Origin: Salinimicrobium xinjiangense DSM 19287
Lineage (GTDB): Bacteria > Bacteroidota > Bacteroidia > Flavobacteriales > Flavobacteriaceae
Reading direction: 5' to 3'
Length of the DNA: 64,000 nt
NCBI RefSeq assembly: GCF_000423585.1
Contig: NZ_AUIG01000023.1
Span: forward strand, 1 to 64,000
Below are positions 1 through 9,854 of the stretch, piece after piece (the stretch's first letter is position 1; every line of letters begins with the position of its first letter). The translations under genes and the position numbers were made by a program. A model generated the notes under the pieces. It saw nothing but the letters and a program-made list of their open reading frames with translations, was not told the DNA's origin and did not search any database.

Positions 1-3000
1 AATACAACCTATTATTTCAGAGTGTTCGAATACAATGGAAGTGGTTCTAATACTTATTACCTAAAAGATAGTTTTGCAGAAGGTAGCGGTACTACGCTCT
101 CGAATCCCACTGTTCAATCCAGCAATGCTTTCCTTAGCAGTAGAAGTACGACTTCTTTAAATGTATCCTGGACAAAAGGAAACGGGAGTAATCGATTACT
201 CATAGGAAGAAAGGATGGGCCCGTAAATTTAGAGCCGGAAGATCTTGTCAACTATTATGCCTATAGTTCTTATGGATATTATTATTCGCAGATTGGAAGC
301 TCTGGAAATTATGTTCTTTATTCAGGAAATGGTAACAACGTAAATATCACCAATCTGGAGGCCGGTACGAATTATCACTTCGCGCTCTTTGAATACAATG
401 GAAACAGCGGAAAATTGTACCTGCGCCCAGGCTATGCCTTCGCGCTTGAAACTTTTGGAGAACGCCCTACCGTACAGGTGTCAAACGCTCAATTTAGTAA
501 TGTTGACTTTTCTTCTTTTGACGTAAGCATGACTGCTGGGAACGGTTCCCGCAGATTAGTTCTGGCAAGAGAAGGAGGACCGGTAAGTTCCGGGCCGGCA
601 GACTTTACTTCCTATCCGGCCAACAGTACTTTTAGTGAAGGTACAGAGATTGGCACCGGCAATTTTGTGGTCTATAATGACTTTGGAGAGAATTTTTCCC
701 TTAGCGGTCTTAACCCGGGGAAAAATTATCATTTCGCTTTTTACGAATATTCCATGTCTACAGACGGAGAGCTTTATATGGCTCCCGCATATACTGCATC
801 TCAGATAACTTTAGGGGCGCCTTCCCAAATAGCAACAAATTTTGCTGCTACCGCTTCCTGCACAACAAAACCCACCCTTACCTGGACTGCCGGGAACGGG
901 TCGGGAAGAATTGTAGTGATAAGTCCGGACGAACTTAATACGCTGCCGGTAAATCATTCCAGTTATTCAGCAAATCCCGTATATGGTACTGGAGATGCTT
1001 TGGGTAATGGATTCGTAGTCTATAATGGCTCCGGAGAGACTGTAACTTTGAATAGCCTTCAGGAATTTACAAATTATCAGGTAAATATCTTTGAGTATAA
1101 TGGAACAGCAGAGAGTCCCTACTTTAATACCACCCCATTAAAAGGTGATCTTGGTGACCAGATATCTCCTACCATTGATGCTGTAGCTGAACAGACGATT
1201 AGCGGCGATGAGGAATGTAGAGCAATTCTTGCCGATTATACCAGCCTGGCAATTGTAGCCGATAATTGTGATGCAAATCCTGTAGTAACTCAGCTTCCTG
1301 AATCTGGAACCACTATTACCGGTACCACGGCAGTAACATTAAAGGTTACAGATTCCTTTGGGAACAGCGAAGAAACCTCCTTTAATGTGGTATTACTGGA
1401 TGAGATAGCTCCTGTCATAGTTACTCCCGCACCAGTTATGATTACTGAAGATGAGAGTAGCAATTTCGTTCTTACTAATCCCGTTACATCAGATAATTGT
1501 GGGGTTGTATCAATAGTTCCTTTTGTAAATAATGAAGAGATCGATCCCAATACCTATAAATTCAATCTTGGAATTACTGTGGTAACCTGGGTCGCCACTG
1601 ATGCTGCAGGAAATGAAGCAACCGCCACTCAACAAATTGAAGTTATAGCGGGATGCGCAACTACTCTGACCTCGGTTTCCAGCTATCCTGTTGATGTTTT
1701 TGTTTCCCCGGAACAGGGTTCTTCAGTAACAGAATTCACTTTTAAAGTTAGTTATGCCGACGAATCCGGCTCTTTACCAGCTGCAGGTTATCCGAGGGTA
1801 GAACTCGATGCCAACGGTGATGGAGATGCTCTGGATCCTCTGGATTTGATCCAGGTCATGGAGCAGGGAGACTTAACAGACACAGATGTGACAGATGGAA
1901 AAGTTTACACGGTAACCATAAGTGGTTTGTCGCCTTTGCAATGGAAATCAAGAATAGTTGCAGAAAATTCAAGTGGTTGTATTATTAATACCTCCTTTGA
2001 TATGAAACCTTTTGTGTCTGATAATTTACTGGACATTGCAATTTATGCGAGTGATATTTCCTTTAGCAGGGACAATCCGGCTATTGGAGAACCAATTACG
2101 ATCTATGCAAGGATCAAGAATACCTCAGATTTTGCTGCAGAAAATTTTGTTGTATCTCTGTATGCTGAGGATGAAAAGCTTTCTACTCAAACAATTCCCC
2201 AAATAGCGGCACAGGGAAGTATTACACTGGAATGGGAACAAAGTTTCTCTACATCCGATTTTGTTCCAATTAAAGTTGTGATTGACGAAACCGATGTGCT
2301 TCAGGAAACTAATGAGTTGAATAACTTTGCAATTCGACCAATTATTGTGGGTGATTATGTTCTTCCCGGAGGAATAGAGATCACTGCTTCTTTGGCACCG
2401 CTTCAGGTTGAACCGAATAAGCCCATACGAATATCAGGGAACGCTGTATATTATGGAATAGAAGAAGGCGTCGATCCAGATGTGGCAGGTGCAACCGTGA
2501 AAGCCATTATCCTTGGAGGTATGTCTGGCCAAACCTATACCAGGTCTGACGGTACATATGATCTATACTTGACCGCACCAAACACTCCCGGATTCTACAC
2601 AGTCTCCGGAAATATTACAGATTACACGTTGTCCACTGAGTTTGGTCCGCTTTCTTTTGAAGTTATTGAGCCTGCTCCAATGCCTGACCTGGTAAGCAAC
2701 ATTACACTGAATAAAGCTACAATTCTACAGGGAGAACAGGTCTCAGGAACTGCAACTATAACTAACCGGGGTAATTTAATAGCAGAAAATTTTGTCTTTA
2801 AATATTATAACTGTGAAGAATTACTTGGGGAGGAAACTATTATTTCCCTTGAACCGGGAGCATCCCTGCAGTTTCCATTTACAGTTACAGTCAATTCAGT
2901 TTCAGATTGTTTAAATCCCGGAAATTGTCCCTTCGTAGCTTTTGCAGATTCAGGATATTCTACCGCGGAGAGTAATGAAAATAATAATGTGAGTCAGAGC

Positions 3001-6000
3001 AACTTAACCGTGCTTCCTGCCAAGCCCGACCTAACGCTGCAAAAGACCTATATTCCAACTTATCTAAAAATGGCCGAACCGGTAAGCTTTAATATTAGAG
3101 TTGACAATATTGGAGGAATACCTGCGGGTGCATTTTCGGTAAATGTTTATAGCGACGGTGCGCTTATACACACCGAAAATATCTCTGATCTTTCGGGCTG
3201 CGATAATTTTTCTTTCAACGTCAATTATACTTTCCCAGATCTTAACGATCATGTAATTACTGCTAATGTAGATGAAGCCGGACTCATAGATGAATTCAGG
3301 GAAACCAATAACACGTTTTCCAAAACGGTCAAGAACCTGGTCGTTATCACAGAGCCTAATTTGCAAATAGGAGTTTCAGACCTCAATGTTCTGCCTGTAT
3401 TACCAGGGGAAGGAGAAAACTTTGAAATTTCTGCTAATTTCCGCAACAACGGTACGGCAGATATTACCGGACCTTTTGATGTTGACTTCATAATCACGGA
3501 AGCGGGGATTAACAGGACCGAAACCCTGAGAATTTCAGAAAATGTAGCTGTGGGACAGGTGCTTAGCAGAAAGGTCACCACCAGCCTGGCAACTTATGGA
3601 AATCATAAATTACAGGTAAAACTGGATCCGCTAAATGAAATAACGGAGAAAAGCAAAGCAGATAATACGACGACTGCACCATTATGTCTGGATTTTAGGC
3701 CCTCAATTACCGGACCTGTCTGGAACGGTGGATTTTACCGGGATACGCAGCAGTATTTGACACTGATCCTTCAAAATATGGGATTATTTACTGCAGAGAA
3801 TGTCTCAGTGAAATTCTATCTGGACAATGAGGAAATAGCAGCAACAACAGTTGCAAAGATAGGACCTTATGGTAAGAGTTCGGGCTCAATAGGCATAAGT
3901 CTACCTTACATTTTTGAAAAAGATGGGGTTTTTGAATTAAGTGTACGGGTCGATGATCAAGATTCCTATACAGAATGTAATGAAGGTAATAACATCTTCA
4001 GTAAATCCATTGTAGTAAAACCTCCATTGCCAGACCTTAGGGTGATCTCAGAATATATTTCTCCTACAGAATTAAATCCGGATCTGGATGAGCCAATAAA
4101 CATATTCCTTTCTTTCGATAATGTTGGAATTATGCGATCTGATGCTTTTGTCGCACGTGTGAAGGTAGACGATGTACAACTGGGACAGGATGTTGCCGTA
4201 CCTGCCCTTAATCCGGGAGAAAACGGCACAATTGCTATCGCAGCACCTTATAGTAGTACCACAGGAGGAATTAGGATCATAAGAGGATTCGTGGACCCGG
4301 AAAACCTTATTATAGAGTCCAATGAAACCAATAATCAAGCGTCTCGGGCTATAATCGTTGGGGATGCGCCTAACCTGTTCTTTACGGGATTGGATATAGA
4401 TTTCAATTGTCCGGAAGATGGTGAGGAAGTAACTCTTACCGCTACTATCGAGAATGAAGGAGATATGGGAACAGAAGCAGAAATACAATTCTATTATATT
4501 GCCAGTTCTGATACAATTCCTATTGACCGCAAAAGCATATCTATTGGTGCAAATGCCATTGTATCTACAGGAATAAATTGGACGGCAGTAAGTAATACCT
4601 ACAGCATTTATGCAGAAATTCAAAACTCTACCCAACCCGAATATGATGTACTGGACAACAGCATAAGAAGCGAGTTCTGTACAGTAGAAATGTATGCGGT
4701 AACAGTAGGAGCAATTGGCCAGGGGATTGTAAAGAAAAACCCTGATTTGCGCAAATATGAAATTAATACAGAGGTTGAATTAAAAGCTGTGCCGGCACAA
4801 GGCTGGTACTTTAAAAACTGGACAGGAGCTATTACAGGTGATGCTAACCCCGCTGTACTAAATATTGATGGCAGTAAAGAAATTACTGCAATTTTTGAAC
4901 AAATTCCTGTGAGTGAATTTGCAGTTATTGTTGATGTCCAGGGTAATGGGAAGGTCACCAAAACACCTGACAAAGACACCTACTCCTTAAATGAGGAAAT
5001 CGCTCTGGAAGCAATTCCTGCGGAAGGTCAGGTGTTTATTCAATGGTTGGGAGATCTGGAATCTGCCAATCCTTTAGAAACCCTGTTGATGGATAGTAAT
5101 AAATCTGTTACCGCAGTTTTTGTTGAGGAGCTTAATGTAAACCATATTGTTACAAATTCGTCCTGTACAGATCTCGCGGATGGGAAAATTAATTTGACTG
5201 TCACCGGGGGAAACATTCCTTATAGTTATGATTGGGACAATGATGGTACCGGAGAGGAAGACTCAGAAGCTGATTTTAAAGATCTGGAGCATATAGCTGC
5301 AGGAATTTATACAGTAATTGTTACAGATGCCAATGGTTTAACAAAAACTGTTATTGCTGAAGTATTGGCTGAGGAAGCAGGTACAACATTTTATGCAGAT
5401 CTTGATGGAGACGGTTTAGGTGATCCTGAAAACAGTGCTACTGCTTGTTTACAACCGGATAAATATGTAGAGAATAATTTTGATTGTGATGACACCGATG
5501 CAGAGCTTTTAGGTGTAAAAACCTGGTACAGGGATCAGGACGTGGACGGTTTTGGAGATAATACTGAAACCACCTTGTCATGTACTCAACCTGAGGGTTA
5601 TGTATATAATAATAAAGATTGTGATGACACTACTCCTGAAGTTGGTCCTGCTACGGCATGGTATCCTGATGGGGACAATGATGGTTTTGGGGATAGTAAT
5701 AGTGAATCACTTTTTGCCTGTGATGCTCCTTCTACAGGGTACGTAGGTAATAATTTGGATTGTAATGATGAGGATGGCTCAACATATCCGGGAGCGGAAG
5801 AAGTTCCTGGAGATGGAATTGATCAGGATTGTGATGGAGCAGACAAGCCTGCACTTTCTATTATCGCACCGCAGGATATTTATCTATCTTCCTGTACCGC
5901 AGCAATAGATCTTGGAGAACCTGTTCTGGAAGGACAATCTGCCGAGGCCATAGTAACTAATGATGCACCTATTTCTTATGCTCCTGGAACAACAATTATA

Positions 6001-7098
6001 ACCTGGAAAATAGAAGATGGTGACCAAAGCGTAACGGACGAGCAGCTCGTAATTATTTCCAATGAGGATCCGGTGATAAATTCCATTACCGCTCCCGAGG
6101 ATCCGCAACCTATAACCCAGGAAATCCTTCTTACCGCCTCTTACTCCGATAACAATCTGGCTTCAGTCACCTGGAAATGGGGAGATGGCACTACAAAGGA
6201 AGGAAGCTTTAGTGAAGGAATCGCCACTGGAAGTCATCTCTACTCGCTGCCGGGAGTTTACACAATTGTTGTCACTCTAACAGACGACTGTGGTGCTAGT
6301 TCAACTTTGGAATATCAGTACGTGGTGATCTATGATCCTTCAGCCGGTTTTGTAACAGGAAGAGGATTCATTTACTCTCCCCCGGGAGCTTATTTGGCTG
6401 ATATTTTATTGGAAGGAGAAGCTAACTTCGGTTTCGTGTCGAAGTACAAAAAAGGAGCAAAGGTACCCGAAGGTCGTACACAGTTTGAATTTTTGGCGGG
6501 TGATTTCCATTTTGAAAGTACTTCTTATGAGTGGTTGACTGTAGCCGGAAGTAAGGGAATGTTCAAAGGAGAAGGAATTGTGGGTGGACAAGCAGAAATG
6601 TACGGATTCTTACTCTCTGCCATTGATGACGACACCTATGGTGATAAGTTCCGAATAAAAATATGGCATAAAATCTCGGAAGAAGTAATTTACGACAATG
6701 AAATAGGATTCGATGAGACAGCAGACCCTGTGACTTTACTCACAAAGGGTTCCATAAAGGTGCATACCACAAACGGCAAAAATAAAACCACTCAGGAAAG
6801 AGATAAATTAATAAGTGGTGAGTTTGAATCTAAAACACTTTCCGTTACCGCTTATCCTAACCCAATGGCTGGAGATGGTTTCTGGATTGATTTCTCCTCA
6901 GAATTTGGCGGACAGACTTTTCAGGTCCGAATGTTTGATTTTAACGGACGGTTACTGGTGGAAAAACAAATTGAGGTCAGTACCGGGGGAGGAGCACAAT
7001 TCTGGAATCTCGACCACAGTGGCTGGGACCAGGGAGTGTATATCCTCAAATTACAAGGACCTTCTAAAGAATATCAGATCCAGCTTATGAAGAATTAA
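1..7098 (+). CDS. giant T9SS-secreted multidomain adhesin, 5' end outside window
   Basis: The frame is open from base 1, so the N-terminus and signal peptide lie upstream; about 2,365 codons are visible. Domains by nucleotide: repeated Fn3-like beta modules ending in FEYNG-type strands (1-1150); HYR-like modules (1170-1650); a carboxypeptidase-regulatory-like module (about 2370-2670); about seven CARDB-like modules (2020-4680), recognisable by PDL starts and E.NN ends; two InlB-B-type repeats with a W.F..W core (4690-5135); an SprB-like module (5140-5380); three MopE-type DxDxDG / DCDD repeats, probably calcium-binding (5380-5850); a PKD module (6070-6340); a beta domain; and a type A sorting tail with YPNP and GVYILKL (6835-7095). 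The tail implies export by T9SS and cell-surface or secreted location. A role in adhesion or macromolecule binding is inferred from domain content. The downstream subtilase could be a partner, but they are separated by hairpins. Confidence 0.9.
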   Translation, partial: NTTYYFRVFEYNGSGSNTYYLKDSFAEGSGTTLSNPTVQSSNAFLSSRSTTSLNVSWTKGNGSNRLLIGRKDGPVNLEPEDLVNYYAYSSYGYYYSQIGSSGNYVLYSGNGNNVNITNLEAGTNYHFALFEYNGNSGKLYLRPGYAFALETFGERPTVQVSNAQFSNVDFSSFDVSMTAGNGSRRLVLAREGGPVSSGPADFTSYPANSTFSEGTEIGTGNFVVYNDFGENFSLSGLNPGKNYHFAFYEYSMSTDGELYMAPAYTASQITLGAPSQIATNFAATASCTTKPTLTWTAGNGSGRIVVISPDELNTLPVNHSSYSANPVYGTGDALGNGFVVYNGSGETVTLNSLQEFTNYQVNIFEYNGTAESPYFNTTPLKGDLGDQISPTIDAVAEQTISGDEECRAILADYTSLAIVADNCDANPVVTQLPESGTTITGTTAVTLKVTDSFGNSEETSFNVVLLDEIAPVIVTPAPVMITEDESSNFVLTNPVTSDNCGVVSIVPFVNNEEIDPNTYKFNLGITVVTWVATDAAGNEATATQQIEVIAGCATTLTSVSSYPVDVFVSPEQGSSVTEFTFKVSYADESGSLPAAGYPRVELDANGDGDALDPLDLIQVMEQGDLTDTDVTDGKVYTVTISGLSPLQWKSRIVAENSSGCIINTSFDMKPFVSDNLLDIAIYASDISFSRDNPAIGEPITIYARIKNTSDFAAENFVVSLYAEDEKLSTQTIPQIAAQGSITLEWEQSFSTSDFVPIKVVIDETDVLQETNELNNFAIRPIIVGDYVLPGGIEITASLAPLQVEPNKPIRISGNAVYYGIEEGVDPDVAGATVKAIILGGMSGQTYTRSDGTYDLYLTAPNTPGFYTVSGNITDYTLSTEFGPLSFEVIEPAPMPDLVSNITLNKATILQGEQVSGTATITNRGNLIAENFVFKYYNCEELLGEETIISLEPGASLQFPFTVTVNSVSDCLNPGNCPFVAFADSGYSTAESNENNNVSQSNLTVLPAKPDLTLQKTYIPTYLKMAEPVSFNIRVDNIGGIPAGAFSVNVYSDGALIHTENISDLSGCDNFSFNVNYTFPDLNDHVITANVDEAGLIDEFRETNNTFSKTVKNLVVITEPNLQIGVSDLNVLPVLPGEGENFEISANFRNNGTADITGPFDVDFIITEAGINRTETLRISENVAVGQVLSRKVTTSLATYGNHKLQVKLDPLNEITEKSKADNTTTAPLCLDFRPSITGPVWNGGFYRDTQQYLTLILQNMGLFTAENVSVKFYLDNEEIAATTVAKIGPYGKSSGSIGISLPYIFEKDGVFELSVRVDDQDSYTECNEGNNIFSKSIVVKPPLPDLRVISEYISPTELNPDLDEPINIFLSFDNVGIMRSDAFVARVKVDDVQLGQDVAVPALNPGENGTIAIAAPYSSTTGGIRIIRGFVDPENLIIESNETNNQASRAIIVGDAPNLFFTGLDIDFNCPEDGEEVTLTATIENEGDMGTEAEIQFYYIASSDTIPIDRKSISIGANAIVSTGINWTAVSNTYSIYAEIQNSTQPEYDVLDNSIRSEFCTVEMYAVTVGAIGQGIVKKNPDLRKYEINTEVELKAVPAQGWYFKNWTGAITGDANPAVLNIDGSKEITAIFEQIPVSEFAVIVDVQGNGKVTKTPDKDTYSLNEEIALEAIPAEGQVFIQWLGDLESANPLETLLMDSNKSVTAVFVEELNVNHIVTNSSCTDLADGKINLTVTGGNIPYSYDWDNDGTGEEDSEADFKDLEHIAAGIYTVIVTDANGLTKTVIAEVLAEEAGTTFYADLDGDGLGDPENSATACLQPDKYVENNFDCDDTDAELLGVKTWYRDQDVDGFGDNTETTLSCTQPEGYVYNNKDCDDTTPEVGPATAWYPDGDNDGFGDSNSESLFACDAPSTGYVGNNLDCNDEDGSTYPGAEEVPGDGIDQDCDGADKPALSIIAPQDIYLSSCTAAIDLGEPVLEGQSAEAIVTNDAPISYAPGTTIITWKIEDGDQSVTDEQLVIISNEDPVINSITAPEDPQPITQEILLTASYSDNNLASVTWKWGDGTTKEGSFSEGIATGSHLYSLPGVYTIVVTLTDDCGASSTLEYQYVVIYDPSAGFVTGRGFIYSPPGAYLADILLEGEANFGFVSKYKKGAKVPEGRTQFEFLAGDFHFESTSYEWLTVAGSKGMFKGEGIVGGQAEMYGFLLSAIDDDTYGDKFRIKIWHKISEEVIYDNEIGFDETADPVTLLTKGSIKVHTTNGKNKTTQERDKLISGEFESKTLSVTAYPNPMAGDGFWIDFSSEFGGQTFQVRMFDFNGRLLVEKQIEVSTGGGAQFWNLDHSGWDQGVYILKLQGPSKEYQIQLMKN

Positions 7099-7120
7099 CT
7101 TTTAGGTTGGCAGGAAAATT

Positions 7121-7178
7121 AAACCGGTTTCGGGAGGATCATTTATGGGGAAGGATGAAATTCCCGGAGCTGGTTTTT
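7121..7178 (+). terminator. hairpin 1 with U-tract after the adhesin gene
   Basis: Arm 7121-7135 (AAACCGGTTTCGGGA) pairs imperfectly with 7162-7176 and is followed by TT. It probably terminates the adhesin transcript. The loop carries GGGGAAGGATGAAATT, nearly the same as in hairpin 2 at 7244-7303, so this is one copy of a repeated structured element rather than an ordinary terminator. Confidence 0.55.
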
Positions 7179-7180
7179 AT

Positions 7181-7228
7181 ATCCCCCTAAAAGGTGATTG
7201 TGGGATTTCTGAAATGCAGTTATCTTTA
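7181..7228 (+). promoter_or_regulatory. putative promoter A with inverted-repeat operator
   Basis: The motif ATCCCCCTAAAAGGTGATTG (7181-7200) contains an imperfect inverted repeat (ATCCCC / GGTGAT) and ends in the TTG of a Bacteroidetes -33 box. Exactly 20 nt later lies TATCTTTA (7221-7228), a one-mismatch -7 box (TAnnTTTG). The predicted start near 7235 is just ahead of hairpin 2. Motif and spacing recur at 7351-7398. No regulator is identified. Confidence 0.5.
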
Positions 7229-7243
7229 TAGTAAGATTTTATT

Positions 7244-7303
7244 AAAACCGTTTTCAGTAAAAACATCTTTGGGGGAGGATGTAATTTCTGAAGACGGTTT
7301 TTT
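7244..7303 (+). ncRNA. hairpin 2: candidate small structured RNA or attenuator
   Basis: Arm 7244-7257 (AAAACCGTTTTCAG) pairs with 7288-7301 over 14 positions with a single G-U pair, then a T-run. The loop GGGGGAGGATGTAATT matches hairpin 1. Where the two hairpins differ in the stems the partner strand usually changes too, which suggests a conserved RNA fold. With promoter A this could be a transcript of about 70 nt, or a terminator ahead of the subtilase promoter. No known RNA family recognised. Confidence 0.35.
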
Positions 7304-7350
7304 CATTTGTAATATGTTCAGTCAACTACTTCGCTTTAAAAAGCATTTGT

Positions 7351-7398
7351 ATCACCCTTTTAGGTGATTGTCCTGCTTTGAACTTTAGTTTAACTTAG
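7351..7398 (+). promoter_or_regulatory. putative promoter B for the subtilase, with operator-like palindrome
   Basis: ATCACC-CTTTTA-GGTGAT (7351-7368) is a perfect 6-bp inverted repeat. It runs into TTG (7368-7370), followed after 20 nt by TAACTTAG (7391-7398), a one-mismatch -7 box. This is the second copy of the promoter A arrangement. A start near 7405 gives the subtilase gene a leader of about 90 nt. Confidence 0.5.
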
Positions 7399-7494
7399 AA
7401 GAACAAGAAAGGTAAAATAAATAGTATAGTTTAATTTTTCCTTATTTGTAATTCCCTGCTACTTATATTTTTAAATCTCATTAAATCCTTGGTC

Positions 7495-9573
7495 ATGGAG
7501 AATTTTAATTATTACCGTTTAAGAAACCTGTTATTCGTTTTTATCAGTCTTTTTTTGATTTATTCATGTAGTCTGGAGCCTTTAGAGCAGGAGGAAATAG
7601 AGACTATTGATCTTGTTGCCGACGACGTCGGCAATTCCGGGATCATAGAGGATCAATATGTAGTTCTTTTATCTGAAAAGCCGGGGAAAATGGACAGCCG
7701 GGCATTAGAAATACTGGAATCTATCGTTGCAGAGGTAAGGTCAACTCCCGGAGCCCGGATGAAAGGAGTTTATAAACATGCTTTAACCGGGTTTGCTGCG
7801 AAATTAACACCGGCTCAGGTGCAAAAATTTCAAAAAGATCCTCGAATACTTTCAATTACACCAGACAGGATCATTGAATTAGAAAGTATAGATGAAACAT
7901 CTGTCGTAACTGTTCAGGAGTATCCTTCCTGGGGTCTTGACAGAATAGATCAGCGGGAATCGCTGCTGAATAGAGCTTATTCATTTACAGCCACAGGAAG
8001 TGGTGTAAATGCATATATAGTAGATTCGGGGATAAGATATTCACATACCGAGTTTGAGGGTAGAGCCAAGCTGGGGGTAGATTTCGTACGTCTATATCCG
8101 GATGAGGAATATGATGTGGATGATCCTGAAATTGAGGATGGAGCAGATTGCAGCGGCCATGGAACTCATGTTGCAGGTACGGTAGGTGGAAAGAACTTCG
8201 GAGTTGCAAAAGCTGTCAATCTTATATCTGTACGTGTTTTTAGCTGTAGAGGAATTACCAGTGAATCCAGAGTTATTCAGGCTGTGGAATGGATCACAGC
8301 AAATGCAATTCAACCTGCCATAGTGAATATGAGCCTTGGTGGCAATGGATATGAACCTCTTGATGTAGCTATAGAAAACTCCATTGCAACCGGTATCAAT
8401 TATGTGCTTTCTGCCGGAAATTCCAACAGCAATGCCTGCGACTATAGTCCGGCGCGAACGCCTTCAGCAATTACAGTAGGGGCCAGTATGATCGATAATC
8501 AAAAAGCAAGTTTTTCAAACTTTGGAGATTGTCTGGATGTTTACGCCCCGGGAACCAAAATAGTTTCAGCATCCCATATTGATGATTCTTCTGTTCGCGA
8601 GTTAAACGGTACATCAATGGCAGCTCCTCACGTTTCTGGTTTAACAGCTCTTTATCTTGAAAAAAACACAGCTGCAACACCTGCACAGGTCCATACTGCA
8701 GTGTTAGAGAATGCGACAAAGGATGCCATTCAAAATGTACCCTCAGGTACCACTTCTTTGGTGCATAGTCTTTGGGAAACTGTGGAATTTACTCCGCCTT
8801 CTCCTCCAGATCTTATGTTGAAGGTTTACGGTTTTAAAGAAAAAAACATGAACACCATTTACCTGGTATGGCAACCAACCGAGGATCCTTACGTGAACAT
8901 TTACCGTAACGGTTCTTCTATTGGCGGCATGTATAAAAACACAGGAGAGTTTAAAATAGAAACCACCGGAAAAAACAGCGATACATTTCAGGTATGTGAG
9001 GTAAATTACAGCAATTGTTCAGCAGAAGTTGTGCCTGATTATGATGGAAGTGCAGATTTTGAACCTAACCAACCACCCATTGCCGATTTTACATATGAAA
9101 TTAACGATCTGGAAGTAACTTTTACAGATACCAGTACAGATGAAGATGGAACGATTATTAAATGGAGATTATATTTTGGTGACGGTTACTATACAACTAC
9201 AGGAAATTTTGTCTACACTTACAAAGAACCCGGAAATTATGTAGCGAAGTTAACTGTAACAGATAACCACGAACAGTCTAGCACGGTTTATAAAGAAATC
9301 ACAGTAGGCACAATAAGTCCATCTCCTGAGGAAATTGTTCTAAGCGCAACAGGATATAAGCAACAGGGCAAATGGAGAAGTGATCTATCCTGGACGCCTG
9401 CAGGAACCTCAGCAAAGGTTGACATTTTCAGGGATGGGAGTTTTTATGAAAGCACCGAAAATAACGGAACATATAAAGACATTACAAACTTTAAAGGAGG
9501 TGGTTCTCTTACTTATAAAGTTTGTGAAGCCGGAACTGCTAATTGTTCAAATGAAGTGACGGTTCAGTTCTAG
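7495..9573 (+). CDS. S8 family serine peptidase (subtilase), lipoprotein
   Basis: Protein of 692 aa starting at ATG 7495; a TTG two codons earlier is in frame but less likely. A hydrophobic segment ends in a lipobox-like LIYSC, so it is probably an outer-membrane lipoprotein. An inhibitor I9-type propeptide follows (roughly residues 50-130). The S8 catalytic domain shows the full triad: D177 (in YIVDSG), H222 (in GHGTHVAG) and S374 (in GTSMAAPH). The C-terminal half carries beta modules, including a PKD domain (about residues 520-600). Expected activity is extracellular protein degradation after self-processing. It has no sorting tail of its own, but a decayed one lies just downstream at 9601-9819, so the gene may once have been longer or may have lost a neighbour. 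Confidence 0.92.
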   Translation: MENFNYYRLRNLLFVFISLFLIYSCSLEPLEQEEIETIDLVADDVGNSGIIEDQYVVLLSEKPGKMDSRALEILESIVAEVRSTPGARMKGVYKHALTGFAAKLTPAQVQKFQKDPRILSITPDRIIELESIDETSVVTVQEYPSWGLDRIDQRESLLNRAYSFTATGSGVNAYIVDSGIRYSHTEFEGRAKLGVDFVRLYPDEEYDVDDPEIEDGADCSGHGTHVAGTVGGKNFGVAKAVNLISVRVFSCRGITSESRVIQAVEWITANAIQPAIVNMSLGGNGYEPLDVAIENSIATGINYVLSAGNSNSNACDYSPARTPSAITVGASMIDNQKASFSNFGDCLDVYAPGTKIVSASHIDDSSVRELNGTSMAAPHVSGLTALYLEKNTAATPAQVHTAVLENATKDAIQNVPSGTTSLVHSLWETVEFTPPSPPDLMLKVYGFKEKNMNTIYLVWQPTEDPYVNIYRNGSSIGGMYKNTGEFKIETTGKNSDTFQVCEVNYSNCSAEVVPDYDGSADFEPNQPPIADFTYEINDLEVTFTDTSTDEDGTIIKWRLYFGDGYYTTTGNFVYTYKEPGNYVAKLTVTDNHEQSSTVYKEITVGTISPSPEEIVLSATGYKQQGKWRSDLSWTPAGTSAKVDIFRDGSFYESTENNGTYKDITNFKGGGSLTYKVCEAGTANCSNEVTVQF

Positions 9574-9600
9574 TTAGAATAACTGAGGAAGGTTTAGGTA

Positions 9601-9819
9601 AAAATATTTAAAGCTGATAACCCGCTGTAACTTTAAGCCTGAAACTAAGTTGTTTATGATCTCAACGGCCGCTTATTAGCACAAAATAATTTCAATGTCC
9701 CACTGGGTGGAGCTAAATTATTCTGGGCAGTTGATACGGGAAGATGGTATCCGGGAGTATATATTTTGCAGCTGAGAAGCTCCGGTGAATCGCATCAGAT
9801 AAATCTGGTAGAGGAATAA
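9601..9819 (+). pseudogene. decayed T9SS C-terminal sorting domain
   Basis: From 9649 the frame reads VVYDLNGRLLAQ, continues through GGAKLFW and GVYILQL, and ends HQINLVEE at a TAA (9817-9819). This is the second half of a type A sorting tail and resembles the tail of the adhesin at 6835-7095. Upstream in the same frame KIFKADNPL (9601-9627) looks like the KIYPNPL start of such a tail, but stops at 9628, 9634, 9640 and 9646 break it. No start codon or parent domain is attached. It is either the lost tail of the subtilase or the remnant of a deleted neighbour. Confidence 0.75.
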
Positions 9820-9854
9820 AGGACTGGTACGCCGGCAATAATTATTGAAAGAAT

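Noticed and set aside
4072-4635. 187-codon frame antisense to the adhesin
   Set aside because: Its product has no recognisable domain and the plus strand encodes clear CARDB modules.
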